Assembly (NCBI GenBank): GCA_902778895.1
Contig: CACYZF010000004.1
Coordinates: 195,821-259,820, forward strand
Length of the DNA stretch: 64,000 nucleotides
Reading direction: 5' to 3'
Source of the DNA: an uncultured bacterium
GTDB taxonomy: Bacteria; Verrucomicrobiota; Lentisphaeria; Victivallales; UBA1829
The notes under the pieces were generated by a model. That model did no database searches. It was given only the letters and a program-made list of their open reading frames with translations, and was not told the origin of the DNA. The position numbers were made by a program, and so were the translations under genes. Below, piece by piece: positions 8,101-15,686 of the stretch; the stretch's first letter is position 1, and the number at the start of each line of letters is the position of its first letter.

Positions 8101-9051
8101 GATTCCGCGCTGACGTCCGCCTCGGCCGCCCGCCGCGACCGCGAATCCGGACAGGCCAGCCTCTTCGACATGCTGGACGACCCGAAGGACGCCGGACTCG
8201 AGGAACAGGCCCCGCCGGACATCCCGGAGTTCCCGGACAGCGAAATGCTGGAGGACGAAAAGCAGCTCCTCGGATTCTACGTTTCGGGCCACCCGCTTTC
8301 CTCCTCGAAAAAGACCATCGACACATTCTCCACGGCCAACCTCGCCGAGATCTCGCGCATGCCCGGCGACATCGGTGTCAAGTTCGGCGGCCTCGTGACT
8401 TCGGTCGCCAAGAAATACACCAAGAGCGACAGCAAGCCCTTCGCCATCGTTCAGATCGAGGACCTCACCGACACCATCGAGTGCGTCTGTTACAACCGCC
8501 TCTATACCGAGGTCAACTCCCTGCTTGTCGAGGGCGCGAAGGTCTTTGTCCGCGCCGTCACCAAGAAAGGCGAGGAGGAGGACGCCGATGTTTCGCTTCA
8601 GCTCGAAGACGTGATCCCGCTGGAGGATGCCCCGTTCTTCAACGCCAGTACGCTTCAGGTCAATCTCTTCGAGGATGACATGAAGCAGGACACCTGCGAA
8701 AAGCTGCGCAAACTGCTCGCACGCCACGCCACGCCGCCGCCCGAACTCTTCCCGGTCGGTTTTGAACCGGAAGATGCCGGCGATCCGGCTGCGCGGCGCA
8801 GAAAGCCGAAGCAGAAACAGGGCCCGGAACCCGTTCCTGTGCTCGTCTGTGCCGCCACGAAGGACCGTCTGGCCGCCTTCATCGAGCTGCCGCAGTCCGT
8901 CCGCGTATATGTCTCCAGAGGACTCCTGAACGACCTGGATGCGCTGCTCGGCGCGAATCACTACACGGTCAAACCCAACGACGAGGTCCCGCAGCCGCGC
9001 CGCCAGTGGCGCCGGGACAAGGAATCCGAATCCGAACCGGCTTCGGCCTGA
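5194..9051 (+). CDS. dnaE: DNA polymerase III alpha subunit (DnaE type)
   Basis: This 1285-residue protein is the catalytic subunit of the replicative polymerase. It opens with the PHP domain motif HLHLHTDYSLLDGA (His7, His9, His11), followed by ITDHG and GCETY metal-site blocks. The palm contains PVGPGRGSGAGS and the catalytic aspartates in PDFDTDF (Asp483, Asp485). The finger and tandem HhH regions include YRPGPMQ and EYGFNKSHSAAYA. An OB fold near residues 1060-1110 (VKFGGLVTS...FAIVQIEDLTD) ends the core. There is an extra charged segment of several dozen residues around 310-385 compared with E. coli DnaE. No proofreading exonuclease insert is present, so this is DnaE, not PolC. Start ATG 5194 immediately precedes the PHP motif. 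Confidence 0.98.
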   Translation: MATDFVHLHLHTDYSLLDGACAISWAKLKKEDAEGKVDLVTMAKEYGMKACAITDHGVMGGCYEFHNAMKKADIKPIIGCETYIAPGSRLEKQPGVPNIKGFHLILLAKNNVGYHNLCKLNSEAHMTGFYYKPRIDRDLLAKYHEGIIGMSACLQGEIDVAILRGGVDAGRKVLFEYLDLFGGKESFCLELMYHGIEDQKTVNRGLIQLARENDIRLVATNDVHYLKKEHARSHEIMLCIQTRTTLSDERRMKMEYDEFYFKSGDEMMQVFGTEAPDAITNTLAVAEQCDVTIGYENHYPEYTPPQEFIDTLDLDAIRAESETEIDAEIAKDHEKEPEKPLPSDDKRANLIERRIVMKKSAAYLRSICLYGTGRADSVCGYEKKYGYDPFNPPEDKKEEAKRNLDRMDFELSVINRTKYPSYFLCVWDFINWAKEHGIPVGPGRGSGAGSIVAYLSGITNIDPMKYDLLFERFLNPDRVSPPDFDTDFCERHRQEVIDYVIRKYGEDSVSQIGTYGTLKAKAVVKDVARVLGRTPAEGNMITKLIPEDPKMTLAKAVKESPELKQLLEKEAWVREIFGYCAPIEQLNRQMGIHACGVIICNQPLADLVPLGRGAHEEVITQYVAPLCESIGLLKMDFLGLRTLTVIQDAVDNVKRTHGVTLDMDAIPLDDQKTYDLINRGDTVSVFQLESGGMQDLCRKFGVENLRHIIALVALYRPGPMQFLDLFVGRKKGTIPLEYDHPLMEQYLKETYGIMLYQEQIMQCVQVLAGFSLGQADILRRAIGKKKIKDMEAQHDKFIDGCAKTNRIPTAQAERIWENIKKFAEYGFNKSHSAAYALLSYRTAYLKANYRPEFMAAVLTSELSNAKKLTFLINECRTTGIRILPPDVNTSDVNFTVDGDAIRFGLGAIKGFGQGVSAVIIEARKDGPFTSLTDLAERTEGLNAKGLEALIRCGALDSTGLKRSQLVAMIDSALTSASAARRDRESGQASLFDMLDDPKDAGLEEQAPPDIPEFPDSEMLEDEKQLLGFYVSGHPLSSSKKTIDTFSTANLAEISRMPGDIGVKFGGLVTSVAKKYTKSDSKPFAIVQIEDLTDTIECVCYNRLYTEVNSLLVEGAKVFVRAVTKKGEEEDADVSLQLEDVIPLEDAPFFNASTLQVNLFEDDMKQDTCEKLRKLLARHATPPPELFPVGFEPEDAGDPAARRRKPKQKQGPEPVPVLVCAATKDRLAAFIELPQSVRVYVSRGLLNDLDALLGANHYTVKPNDEVPQPRRQWRRDKESESEPASA

Positions 9052-9070
9052 CGCATCCGGGAGTACCACA

Positions 9071-10684
9071 ATGAAAAACGCAATCCGAACCCGTCTGCTT
9101 CTGCTCTGCCTGATCCTGTTCGCCGCGTCCGGCGTTCTACTTCATGCCGCCCCGATCCAAAAGCTTCCCGACGAGGAGGAGCCGGAAGAATCCGGATCCG
9201 TCGTGAAAAAACTTCCAGATGAGGAGCCGGAAAAGGCTTCCGACGGGGCGGAAGAATCCGCGAATCCCGCCAAAGCGAAACCCGCGAAAACCGAGGCCGA
9301 GGCGATCAAAGAGATCACGGAGCGTCTCGACAGGATGATTTACCCGTACAAGCCGCTTCAGCGCAACCGCGAACCGATCCTGAACCGGGACCTTTCCGAC
9401 GAGGTCGTCCCGTCCTGGCGTCTGATCTACGTGAAGCCCTTCGACAAGCCGCAGGATGAGGCAAAGACGGAGACGCCCGCCGCAACCGCCGCCGAGGACG
9501 CCGAGGACGAACTGAAGGAGGATTTCGCCGCGATCACGCTGATCCCGGTCAAATCCATCCGCCTTTCCAACGCTCTGAAGCTCGGCGCCGTGGGGAAGCC
9601 GCAGGAGGCGATCCTCCAGCCGCTTTTCTTCACGAAATACGGCATCATGTGGCGCAAGCTCCAGACGCAGTACGAGACCTTCACGCTTTACCTCGGCGCG
9701 ACGGAAAATTTCCATGTGTTCGTTTCGGCCAACATCAGCGTCATCTACACGCTGTTCCGCAACGTCGACATGAAAGGCGGCATCGACCTGATCGAACTGC
9801 TCGTGGACTGCCTCGACATAGAGGATGAAGAATACTTCACGAACCGGTTCGCGCTCGTGCATCTGACCGAATTCGGCGATGCCTCGATCCCGGCCCTGCA
9901 GAGCGCCATCAAACGCGTTGCCGCGGCGGGACAGACGCCGATCCAGCAGTTCCTTGGCCTCACGAACATCGCACCGTCCTCGGAAAAGGCAATCGAACTG
10001 CTCAACGAGGCGTCGGATTCCCGGGATCCCCAGATCCGCGAAGCCGCGTTCACTGCGATGATCGGCATGCCGTCCGTGATCCGGGAACTGAAGCATTCCT
10101 ATGTCCGCATGGTCCAGTCACGGGAAAAGATTTGGCCGGGATTCGCCGCCTGCGACCTTCTCGACTGTGCCAAGGAGCTTTCCCCGCTGCTCGACGCCTA
10201 CTATGCGAAACCGAGATCCGTGGCCGAGTTCGAGACCGTCGCCCGTGCCCGCTGGATGCTCAAGGATCCCGGTTTGGATCTCGTTCACAACAGGGCGCTG
10301 AACGAGATCACCATCGCGTCCGTCCGCAGCGGCGAGATCGCAAATTCCCCGTTGTACCGCAACGTGCAGGAGACGGACGCCTCCCGCAACGCTCGTCTGA
10401 AGGTCGAGGACGAAAAACGCATCGCATCCGCCAAGGAAGCCATTTTGAAAGCCCCTCAGACCGATCTCAGCGTCTGCGCCGGCATCGAACTTGTCATGTT
10501 CACGACCAAGGATAAACGCGTTTCCACGCAGTACATCGCCCGTGTGAACAGCGTCGGCATCGACATCCTCCGCACTCTGCCGCGGCAGGAGGTGTTCCGC
10601 TATCTGGACGCCCTGATCCGCTATAACGAGTCCGTCCCGGAAGCGGAAAAGCTGTCCAACATCCGCGCAAGAATCGGAAAATAA
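9071..10684 (+). CDS. Secreted HEAT-repeat-like protein of unknown function
   Basis: The 537-residue product starts with a clear signal peptide (basic MKNAIRTR, then a Leu-rich core, cleavage near LLHAA). An acidic, low-complexity stretch with repeated KLPDEE blocks follows at about residues 30-90. The remainder is alpha-helical, and the region near residues 255-360 reads as HEAT-like helical pairs (LTEFGDASIPALQSAI, EAASDSRDPQIREAAFTAMI-type spacing). No catalytic motif is visible. ATG 9071 is chosen because the reading frame upstream runs inside dnaE and lacks the signal peptide. It follows dnaE by 19 nt, so the two are likely co-transcribed, though no functional link is apparent. Confidence 0.7.
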   Translation: MKNAIRTRLLLLCLILFAASGVLLHAAPIQKLPDEEEPEESGSVVKKLPDEEPEKASDGAEESANPAKAKPAKTEAEAIKEITERLDRMIYPYKPLQRNREPILNRDLSDEVVPSWRLIYVKPFDKPQDEAKTETPAATAAEDAEDELKEDFAAITLIPVKSIRLSNALKLGAVGKPQEAILQPLFFTKYGIMWRKLQTQYETFTLYLGATENFHVFVSANISVIYTLFRNVDMKGGIDLIELLVDCLDIEDEEYFTNRFALVHLTEFGDASIPALQSAIKRVAAAGQTPIQQFLGLTNIAPSSEKAIELLNEASDSRDPQIREAAFTAMIGMPSVIRELKHSYVRMVQSREKIWPGFAACDLLDCAKELSPLLDAYYAKPRSVAEFETVARARWMLKDPGLDLVHNRALNEITIASVRSGEIANSPLYRNVQETDASRNARLKVEDEKRIASAKEAILKAPQTDLSVCAGIELVMFTTKDKRVSTQYIARVNSVGIDILRTLPRQEVFRYLDALIRYNESVPEAEKLSNIRARIGK

Positions 10685-10736
10685 CCCTTTTTTTCGTGTG
10701 TTTTAGACATTTATCTAAAAAAACTTTCCGTTGCGT

Positions 10737-10764
10737 TTGAAAAATAAAAAACAGCGTGTAATGT
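10737..10764 (+). promoter_or_regulatory. Promoter of fabB, TTGAAA-N16-TAATGT
   Basis: TTGAAA at 10737-10742 and TAATGT at 10759-10764. Upstream, at 10701-10720, TTTTAGA and TCTAAAA form a small A/T inverted repeat after the previous gene, too weak to call a terminator. Confidence 0.5.
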
Positions 10765-10809
10765 ATTAAGATAATTTATATAACCATAACCTTTTTTCAA
10801 GCGTTAGGA

Positions 10810-12060
10810 ATGGAGCGAATGATTCCCGTTGTCATTACAGGCCGTGGTCTGATTACCCCGATCGGGCTGAGTCTGGCCGAAAATCTGGAGTCCCTGAAAA
10901 CCGGAAAAAGCGGCATCACGCGGATTCCTTACTGGCAGGAACTCAACTTGGACTCTCAGGTCGCCGGTTCGGTGAACCTCGAAGGGTTCGAATGCCCCGC
11001 GTTCGACCGCAAACAGCTCCGTTTCATGACGCAGAGCGGCATCATGGCCGTGGCAGCCGCCTACGAGGCCATCATCGAGGCCGGCTATACCATGGAGACG
11101 CTTCCCGGCTCCAAAATGGCCGTGATCACCGGCTGCGGCGGAAGCAGCTACGCGGAGTATTACAAGTCGGTCATGACGTATGAACGGACGCATTCCACGC
11201 GCAAGATCTCCCCGTTCAGCATCCCGCGCATCATGCCGTCCTCCGCCGTCGCCAACCTCTCGCTGGTCTACAAGATCGGCGGCGAGAACTACGACGTGAG
11301 TTGCGCATGCGCCAGCGGCGCGGTCGCGCTCATCCAGGCGATCCGCCTGATCCAGTCCGGCGCGTACGACATTGTCATGGCGGGCGGCTGCGAGGAACTC
11401 TGCTGGCAGCAGGCTCTCGGGTTCGGCGCGATGCACGCGCTTTCGAGCAACTTCAACGAAGAGCCGGAGAAAGCCAGCCGTCCATTCGACAAACAGCGCA
11501 CCGGCTTCGTGCTTTCCGAGGCCGCCGGCATCATGATCCTGGAGAGCGAAGCCCACGCGAAGGCGCGCGGCGCGAAAATCCACGGCCGGATTAGCGGCTA
11601 TGCGTGCAACAGCAATGCCTGCGACATGGTCACGCCCAGCCGTGAAGTCTCCGCCGCGGTCATGTCCGACGCCATCGCGAACGCCAACCTCAAACCATCC
11701 GATATCGACTACGTCAACACGCACGGCACGGGCACTCCGGTCGGCGACCCTGTTGAAGTCGATGCTCTCAAGACCGTCTTCCACGAAAACGGCGCGTCTC
11801 CAATGGTCAACAGCACCAAGTCCCAGACCGGACATCCGATCGGAGCCGCCGGCGCGATTGAGCTGATCTTCTGCTCCCAGATGATCGAACACTCTTTCGT
11901 CAGTCCGTCCATCAATGCGGACGACATCGAGGAGTCTATGGCATGGGCCGACATCGTGCGCACGCCGCGCATGAACGTCCCGATCCGCCACGCCCTCAGC
12001 AACAGCTTTGGATTCGGCGGCACCAACGCCGCGATCATCATCTCCCGCGACGACGCCTGA
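10810..12060 (+). CDS. fabB: Beta-ketoacyl-ACP synthase (FabB/FabF family, FabB-like)
   Basis: The 416-residue enzyme condenses malonyl-ACP with acyl-ACP in fatty acid elongation. The thiolase-fold Cys-His-His triad is visible: Cys167 in SCACASG, the first His in NTHGTGTPVGD and the second in KSQTGHPIGAAG. The segment AGGCEELCWQQALGF and the following PEKASRPFDKQRTGFV resemble FabB more than FabF, so KAS I is preferred, but the assignment between I and II is not certain. ATG 10819 (second Met) has AGGA at a better 9-nt spacing than ATG 10810, so the true start may be three codons downstream. It has its own promoter and is followed 10 nt later by dus. Confidence 0.9.
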   Translation: MERMIPVVITGRGLITPIGLSLAENLESLKTGKSGITRIPYWQELNLDSQVAGSVNLEGFECPAFDRKQLRFMTQSGIMAVAAAYEAIIEAGYTMETLPGSKMAVITGCGGSSYAEYYKSVMTYERTHSTRKISPFSIPRIMPSSAVANLSLVYKIGGENYDVSCACASGAVALIQAIRLIQSGAYDIVMAGGCEELCWQQALGFGAMHALSSNFNEEPEKASRPFDKQRTGFVLSEAAGIMILESEAHAKARGAKIHGRISGYACNSNACDMVTPSREVSAAVMSDAIANANLKPSDIDYVNTHGTGTPVGDPVEVDALKTVFHENGASPMVNSTKSQTGHPIGAAGAIELIFCSQMIEHSFVSPSINADDIEESMAWADIVRTPRMNVPIRHALSNSFGFGGTNAAIIISRDDA

Positions 12061-12070
12061 GGTCTCTGTT

Positions 12071-13090
12071 ATGCCCCCGGAGTTTTATCCGCCGGGTGCG
12101 GCCGTCATGGCGCCCATTGCCGGGCATACCGACATCCCGTTCCGCCGCATGATCCGGCGTTTCGGCTGCCGTCATGCGTTTACCGAAATGATCGACGCCG
12201 GGTCCCTTGTGTTTCAGGGGGAGAAGACCCTACGGCTCGCGCAGCGCGGTTCCGACGCGGGCTTTCTCGGTATTCAGCTGGTCGGTTCCGACCTTCCCAC
12301 GCTCAAACGCGCCGCCGAAATCATCAACGACATGGATTTCGACGTGCTGGATTTCAACCTCGGCTGTCCCGCGCCGAAAGTCGCCCGGAAATGCGAGGGG
12401 ATCCGGTTTGCGCTGGAGAATCCGGACGTAGCCGTCCGTGCGTTCGAAACGCTCGTTTCCGCCTCACGTCTGCCCGTTACCGCCAAGACACGGATTCAGG
12501 ACGAATCCGACCCCGCGCCGACCGTTGCGTTCTGCCGCCGTCTGCGCGACGCCGGTGCGAAAGCGATTACGGTTCACGGCCGCCTCATGCGCAATTTCTA
12601 TTCCGGTCCGGTCTTTTACGAGATCATTTCCGCGGTCCGCGAATCGCTCGATATTCCCGTGGTCGCCAACGGCGGCGCGATGGACGGCGCGTCGTTCCGC
12701 ACGCTTCTGGAAAAAACGGGGTGTTCCGTCGGCATGGTCGCGCGCGGCGCGCTCGGCAATCCGTGGATCTTCCGGGAGATCGCCGATCCGTCCGCGCCTC
12801 CGCCGGACGTTGCGGAGTTCACGGAGACCATCCGTGTATACATGGATGACATGCTGGACTGCTACGGGCCGGAGTTCGCATACGTCGTGGCGCGGAAAAC
12901 CCTGCTGGAGTTTCTGCGCGGACGCGGCTATCCGGGCGCGCTCCGGGCATCCGTTTCCTATCTGGATTCCGCCGATGCGCTGAAGGTACTGCTCGACGCG
13001 GTCGCGGCGGGGCCGACCAAACGCTACATAGAGAATCTGAACCTGCATCCCGAGTCCGTCGAACGGAAACTCGTCCGCAGTCATTCGTAA
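12071..13090 (+). CDS. dus: tRNA-dihydrouridine synthase (Dus family)
   Basis: This 339-residue flavoenzyme reduces uridine to dihydrouridine in tRNA D-loops using FMN and NAD(P)H. Visible motifs are APIAGHTDIPFRR near the N-terminus, the catalytic-Cys block DFNLGCPAPKVARKCEG near residue 100, TAKTRIQ, ITVHGR near residue 165, VVANGG near residue 205 and VARGALGNPW near residue 230, all in the order typical of DusB-like enzymes. ATG 12071 is used; an upstream in-frame Met lies inside fabB. The subtype (A, B or C) cannot be fixed, though the length and motifs favour DusB. Confidence 0.92.
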   Translation: MPPEFYPPGAAVMAPIAGHTDIPFRRMIRRFGCRHAFTEMIDAGSLVFQGEKTLRLAQRGSDAGFLGIQLVGSDLPTLKRAAEIINDMDFDVLDFNLGCPAPKVARKCEGIRFALENPDVAVRAFETLVSASRLPVTAKTRIQDESDPAPTVAFCRRLRDAGAKAITVHGRLMRNFYSGPVFYEIISAVRESLDIPVVANGGAMDGASFRTLLEKTGCSVGMVARGALGNPWIFREIADPSAPPPDVAEFTETIRVYMDDMLDCYGPEFAYVVARKTLLEFLRGRGYPGALRASVSYLDSADALKVLLDAVAAGPTKRYIENLNLHPESVERKLVRSHS

Positions 13091-13124
13091 AAAAAGGGAA
13101 GGGGCGGCTTCCGGATTCAGCCGC
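13089..13124 (-). terminator. Probable terminator downstream of smpB
   Basis: AGCGGC and GCCGCT-type arms at 13104-13109 and 13119-13124 form a GC hairpin between the convergent dus and smpB genes. On the minus strand the hairpin is followed, after a short C/T spacer, by a run of seven T (plus-strand A at 13089-13095). Confidence 0.5.
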
Positions 13125-13140
13125 TGTTTCCGTTCGGTTT

Positions 13141-13632
13141 TCAGCCGCGGCGTCTGGCGGCCATGGCGCGCCGCATGTCCATGTCGTCCTGTTTGCGGCG
13201 GAGCGTCTCGCGTTTGTCGCCGAAGGTCTTGCCGCGCGCGAGGCCGACTTCGACCTTCACGTGCATGCCCTTCAGGTACATTTTCAGGGGGATGAGCGCG
13301 TAGCCTTTTTCCTTGACCTTGTTGGCGAGGCGCAGGATCTCCTTTTTGTGCATCAGGAGCTTGCGCGGGCGTTTCGCCTCATGGTTGAACCGGTTGCCGA
13401 ACGCGTACAGCGAGATGTGGATCCCGTAGGCGAGGAGTTCGCCGTTCTCGATCCGGGCGAAACAGTCCTGCAACTGGACGCTGTGGCCGCGGCAGCTCTT
13501 GACTTCGGTCCCGACGAGCACGATCCCCGCCTCGCAGGTCTCGATGATATCGTAATCATGAAACGCCTTGCGGTTGCGCGCGATGACGGGATCGCTGCTG
13601 TTTTTCGCGTTGTCTTTCTTTGCCGCGGCCAT
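13141..13632 (-). CDS. smpB: SsrA-binding protein SmpB
   Basis: The 163-residue protein binds tmRNA and delivers it to stalled ribosomes for trans-translation. The beta-barrel core is evident from VIARNRKAFHDYDIIETCEAG, GTEVKSCRGHSVQLQDCF and the KRPRKLLMHKKEI block; KVEVGLARGKTFGDKRETLRRK precedes a basic tail (DDMDMRRAMAARRRG) that folds in the ribosomal mRNA channel. The N-terminal dozen residues are basic. The gene is 18 nt downstream of dnaJ, so it is the last gene of a stress-linked operon clpB-grpE-dnaJ-smpB. No ssrA gene was recognised in the window. Confidence 0.97.
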   Translation of the reverse strand: MAAAKKDNAKNSSDPVIARNRKAFHDYDIIETCEAGIVLVGTEVKSCRGHSVQLQDCFARIENGELLAYGIHISLYAFGNRFNHEAKRPRKLLMHKKEILRLANKVKEKGYALIPLKMYLKGMHVKVEVGLARGKTFGDKRETLRRKQDDMDMRRAMAARRRG

Positions 13633-13650
13633 AGTGCTTGTCCGGTCTGG

Positions 13651-14865
13651 TTATGTATGCAGGAATTTCGCGGCCTTCGCGCGGAATTCCGCCTGTTTCG
13701 GGTAGTTCGCGCCGGTCAGTCCGAGCGAGGCGATCGCCTTCACCTGTTCGGCGGTCAGGCCGGACGGGATTTCCACGAGGATGCGGACGATCTGATCACC
13801 GCGCGTGCCGCCCTTCAGCGCCGGTACGCCCTTGCCGCGCAGACGCAGCATCGTGCCGTTCTGCGTGCCCGGGGCGATCTTCATGCGGGTGCGGCCGGAG
13901 ATGGTCGGCACGTCCACGACGCCGCCCCGGAGCGCGCATTCGAGCGTGATCGGCAGTTCGCAGATCAAATCCTGCCCCTTGCGTTCGAAAACGGCGTGGG
14001 GGCGCAGCCCGATGATGACGTAGAGGTTGCCCGCCGGACCGCCGCCCGTGCCGGGTTCGCCCTGGCCCGCGACGCGCAGTTTGGAACCTTCGTCAACTCC
14101 GGGCGGAATATGGATCTGGAGCTCCTTGTCCACGCGCATCACGCCGCGTCCGCCGCAGCGTTTGCACGGATGCAGGATCACGCTGCCGGTGCCGTGGCAT
14201 GCCGGACACGCCTCCTGCTGCTGGAAGAATCCCTGGCCGGACACGATGAATCCCGACCCGCCGCAGGACGGACAGGATTTGCGTGTGGAGCCGGGCTCCG
14301 CGCCGGACCCGCCGCACTCGGTGCATATCTCGTCCTTGGCGAGGCGGATCTTCTTGTCCGCGCCGAGGATGGCGTCCTCAAGGTCGATCTCCACGCGGCA
14401 GTTCAGATCCGCGCCCTTGCGTGCGCCGGACGCAGAACGACGCCGGGCGCCGCGGCCGTTTCTCATGCCGCCGAGCAGGTCGTCGAACGAAAATCCGCCG
14501 TCGCCTCCGCCGAACACCTGGCTGAAGATGTCGCGCGGATCGGAGAAGCCGGAGAAATTGAAGTTGGACGAGGAGAAACCGCCCGGACCGCCTCCTCCTC
14601 CGAACCCGCCTGCGCCGGGGCCGTAGTCCTGGCCGTTGGTGCGTTCGAAGAGATCGGGTCCGAACTGGTCGTACTGTTTGCGCTTCTTATCGTCGCTGAG
14701 GACTTCATAAGCGCGGGAGACCTCCTTGAACTTCTCCTCGGCGGCCTTGTCCCCGGGATTCTTGTCCGGATGGTATTTGACGGCGAGCTTGCGGTACGCC
14801 TTCTTGATCTCGTCCGCCGACGCCGTTTTGGATATTCCCAGTATGTCGTAATAATCCTTCGCCAT
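13651..14865 (-). CDS. dnaJ: Chaperone DnaJ (type I Hsp40)
   Basis: This 404-residue co-chaperone has all type I domains in order: a J domain with [10 protein letters not shown] (HPD motif near residue 32) that stimulates DnaK ATPase, a Gly/Phe-rich linker around residues 80-130, a zinc-binding region around 165-225 with four Cys pairs ([32 protein letters not shown]), and two C-terminal substrate-binding beta domains. Eight zinc-ligand cysteines are intact. It lies between grpE and smpB on the same strand. dnaK is not in this cluster, so the partner must be elsewhere. Confidence 0.97.
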   Translation of the reverse strand: MAKDYYDILGISKTASADEIKKAYRKLAVKYHPDKNPGDKAAEEKFKEVSRAYEVLSDDKKRKQYDQFGPDLFERTNGQDYGPGAGGFGGGGGPGGFSSSNFNFSGFSDPRDIFSQVFGGGDGGFSFDDLLGGMRNGRGARRRSASGARKGADLNCRVEIDLEDAILGADKKIRLAKDEICTECGGSGAEPGSTRKSCPSCGGSGFIVSGQGFFQQQEACPACHGTGSVILHPCKRCGGRGVMRVDKELQIHIPPGVDEGSKLRVAGQGEPGTGGGPAGNLYVIIGLRPHAVFERKGQDLICELPITLECALRGGVVDVPTISGRTRMKIAPGTQNGTMLRLRGKGVPALKGGTRGDQIVRILVEIPSGLTAEQVKAIASLGLTGANYPKQAEFRAKAAKFLHT

Positions 14866-14946
14866 GAATGTTACCTCAAATTACCTGAATATGAAGACCC
14901 GCCGGCGGCTTCCGGTCTCCCGGCGCTTCCGGCGAATCCGGCCTGC

Positions 14947-15627
14947 TTATTCTCCGTCCTTCTTTTCCGCGTTTTCGGCGGCCGGGCCGGAGCTGACCAC
15001 GACCATCGCGGGCTTCAGCAGACGCGAGCCGCACTGGTAGCCGCGACTCCACTGACGGATCACGGTCCCGTTCGGCACGGTGTCGGAGGGCTCTTCGGCG
15101 ACCGCCTCGTGCAGGGCGGGATCGAACGGCTTTCCGGCCGCATCGATCACGGTGATGTCGAGGTCTGCGAACGCCTTGTCGAATTCCTTCTGGATAATCT
15201 CCATGCCCTGGATCAGCGATTCGAGCGAGCTGGACTTTCCGGCTGCGGCCACGGCCATCGTGAAATGGTCGAAGACCTGGAGGAACGGGAAGATGGTGTC
15301 CTGCGTGGTGTTGTAACGCACGTTTTCCATCTCCTTCGCCAGGCGCTTGCGCTGGTTGTCCATCTCGGCGAGAGCGAGGAGGCGGAGACGCTCCGCCTCT
15401 TTCAGCTTCTCCTCGGTTTCCTGAAGCTTTGCCTCAAGTTTCTCGATTTTGTCGCACTCGGCCTCGTACTCGAAGTTCGCGTCGGCCATCGCGGACGCCG
15501 CGGCCTGCGTCGCTTCATCGAACGCCGCTTTGCCTTTCGGCTCCATGGTGGGCATTTCGCGCGCTTCGGCGGCTGCGTCGGCTTCTATTTTTTCGGCATG
15601 GTCGATGCCGCGTTTCTTATTGTGCAT
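14947..15627 (-). CDS. grpE: Nucleotide exchange factor GrpE
   Basis: The 226-residue protein releases ADP from DnaK. A long charged coiled coil (residues about 45-110, rich in E/K with KLEAKLQETEEKLKEAERL) leads into the conserved head with EMDNQRKRLAKEMENVR, FLQVFDHFTMAV and a terminal beta-wing motif (GTVIRQWSRGYQCGSRLLKPAMVVVS). It has an Ala/Glu-rich N-terminal arm and a short acidic tail. It is encoded between clpB and dnaJ, 59 nt after clpB. Confidence 0.95.
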   Translation of the reverse strand: MHNKKRGIDHAEKIEADAAAEAREMPTMEPKGKAAFDEATQAAASAMADANFEYEAECDKIEKLEAKLQETEEKLKEAERLRLLALAEMDNQRKRLAKEMENVRYNTTQDTIFPFLQVFDHFTMAVAAAGKSSSLESLIQGMEIIQKEFDKAFADLDITVIDAAGKPFDPALHEAVAEEPSDTVPNGTVIRQWSRGYQCGSRLLKPAMVVVSSGPAAENAEKKDGE

Positions 15628-15686
15628 GGTATGTCTCCGGATTCTGAAATAATTGACGTTTTAATATAGCGCGGGAAACACTTTTT

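Noticed and set aside
5158..9069. A 1303-codon open frame on the minus strand opposite dnaE
   Set aside because: It is exactly antisense to dnaE and comes from GC-rich third positions; the translation is low-complexity, Arg/Val/Asp-rich and has no recognisable motif, while dnaE has full domain conservation.
10701..10720. TTTTAGA-N6-TCTAAAA inverted repeat as a terminator after the HEAT-like gene
   Set aside because: The stem is pure A/T and is followed by A, not T. It may be chance in an A/T-rich promoter region.
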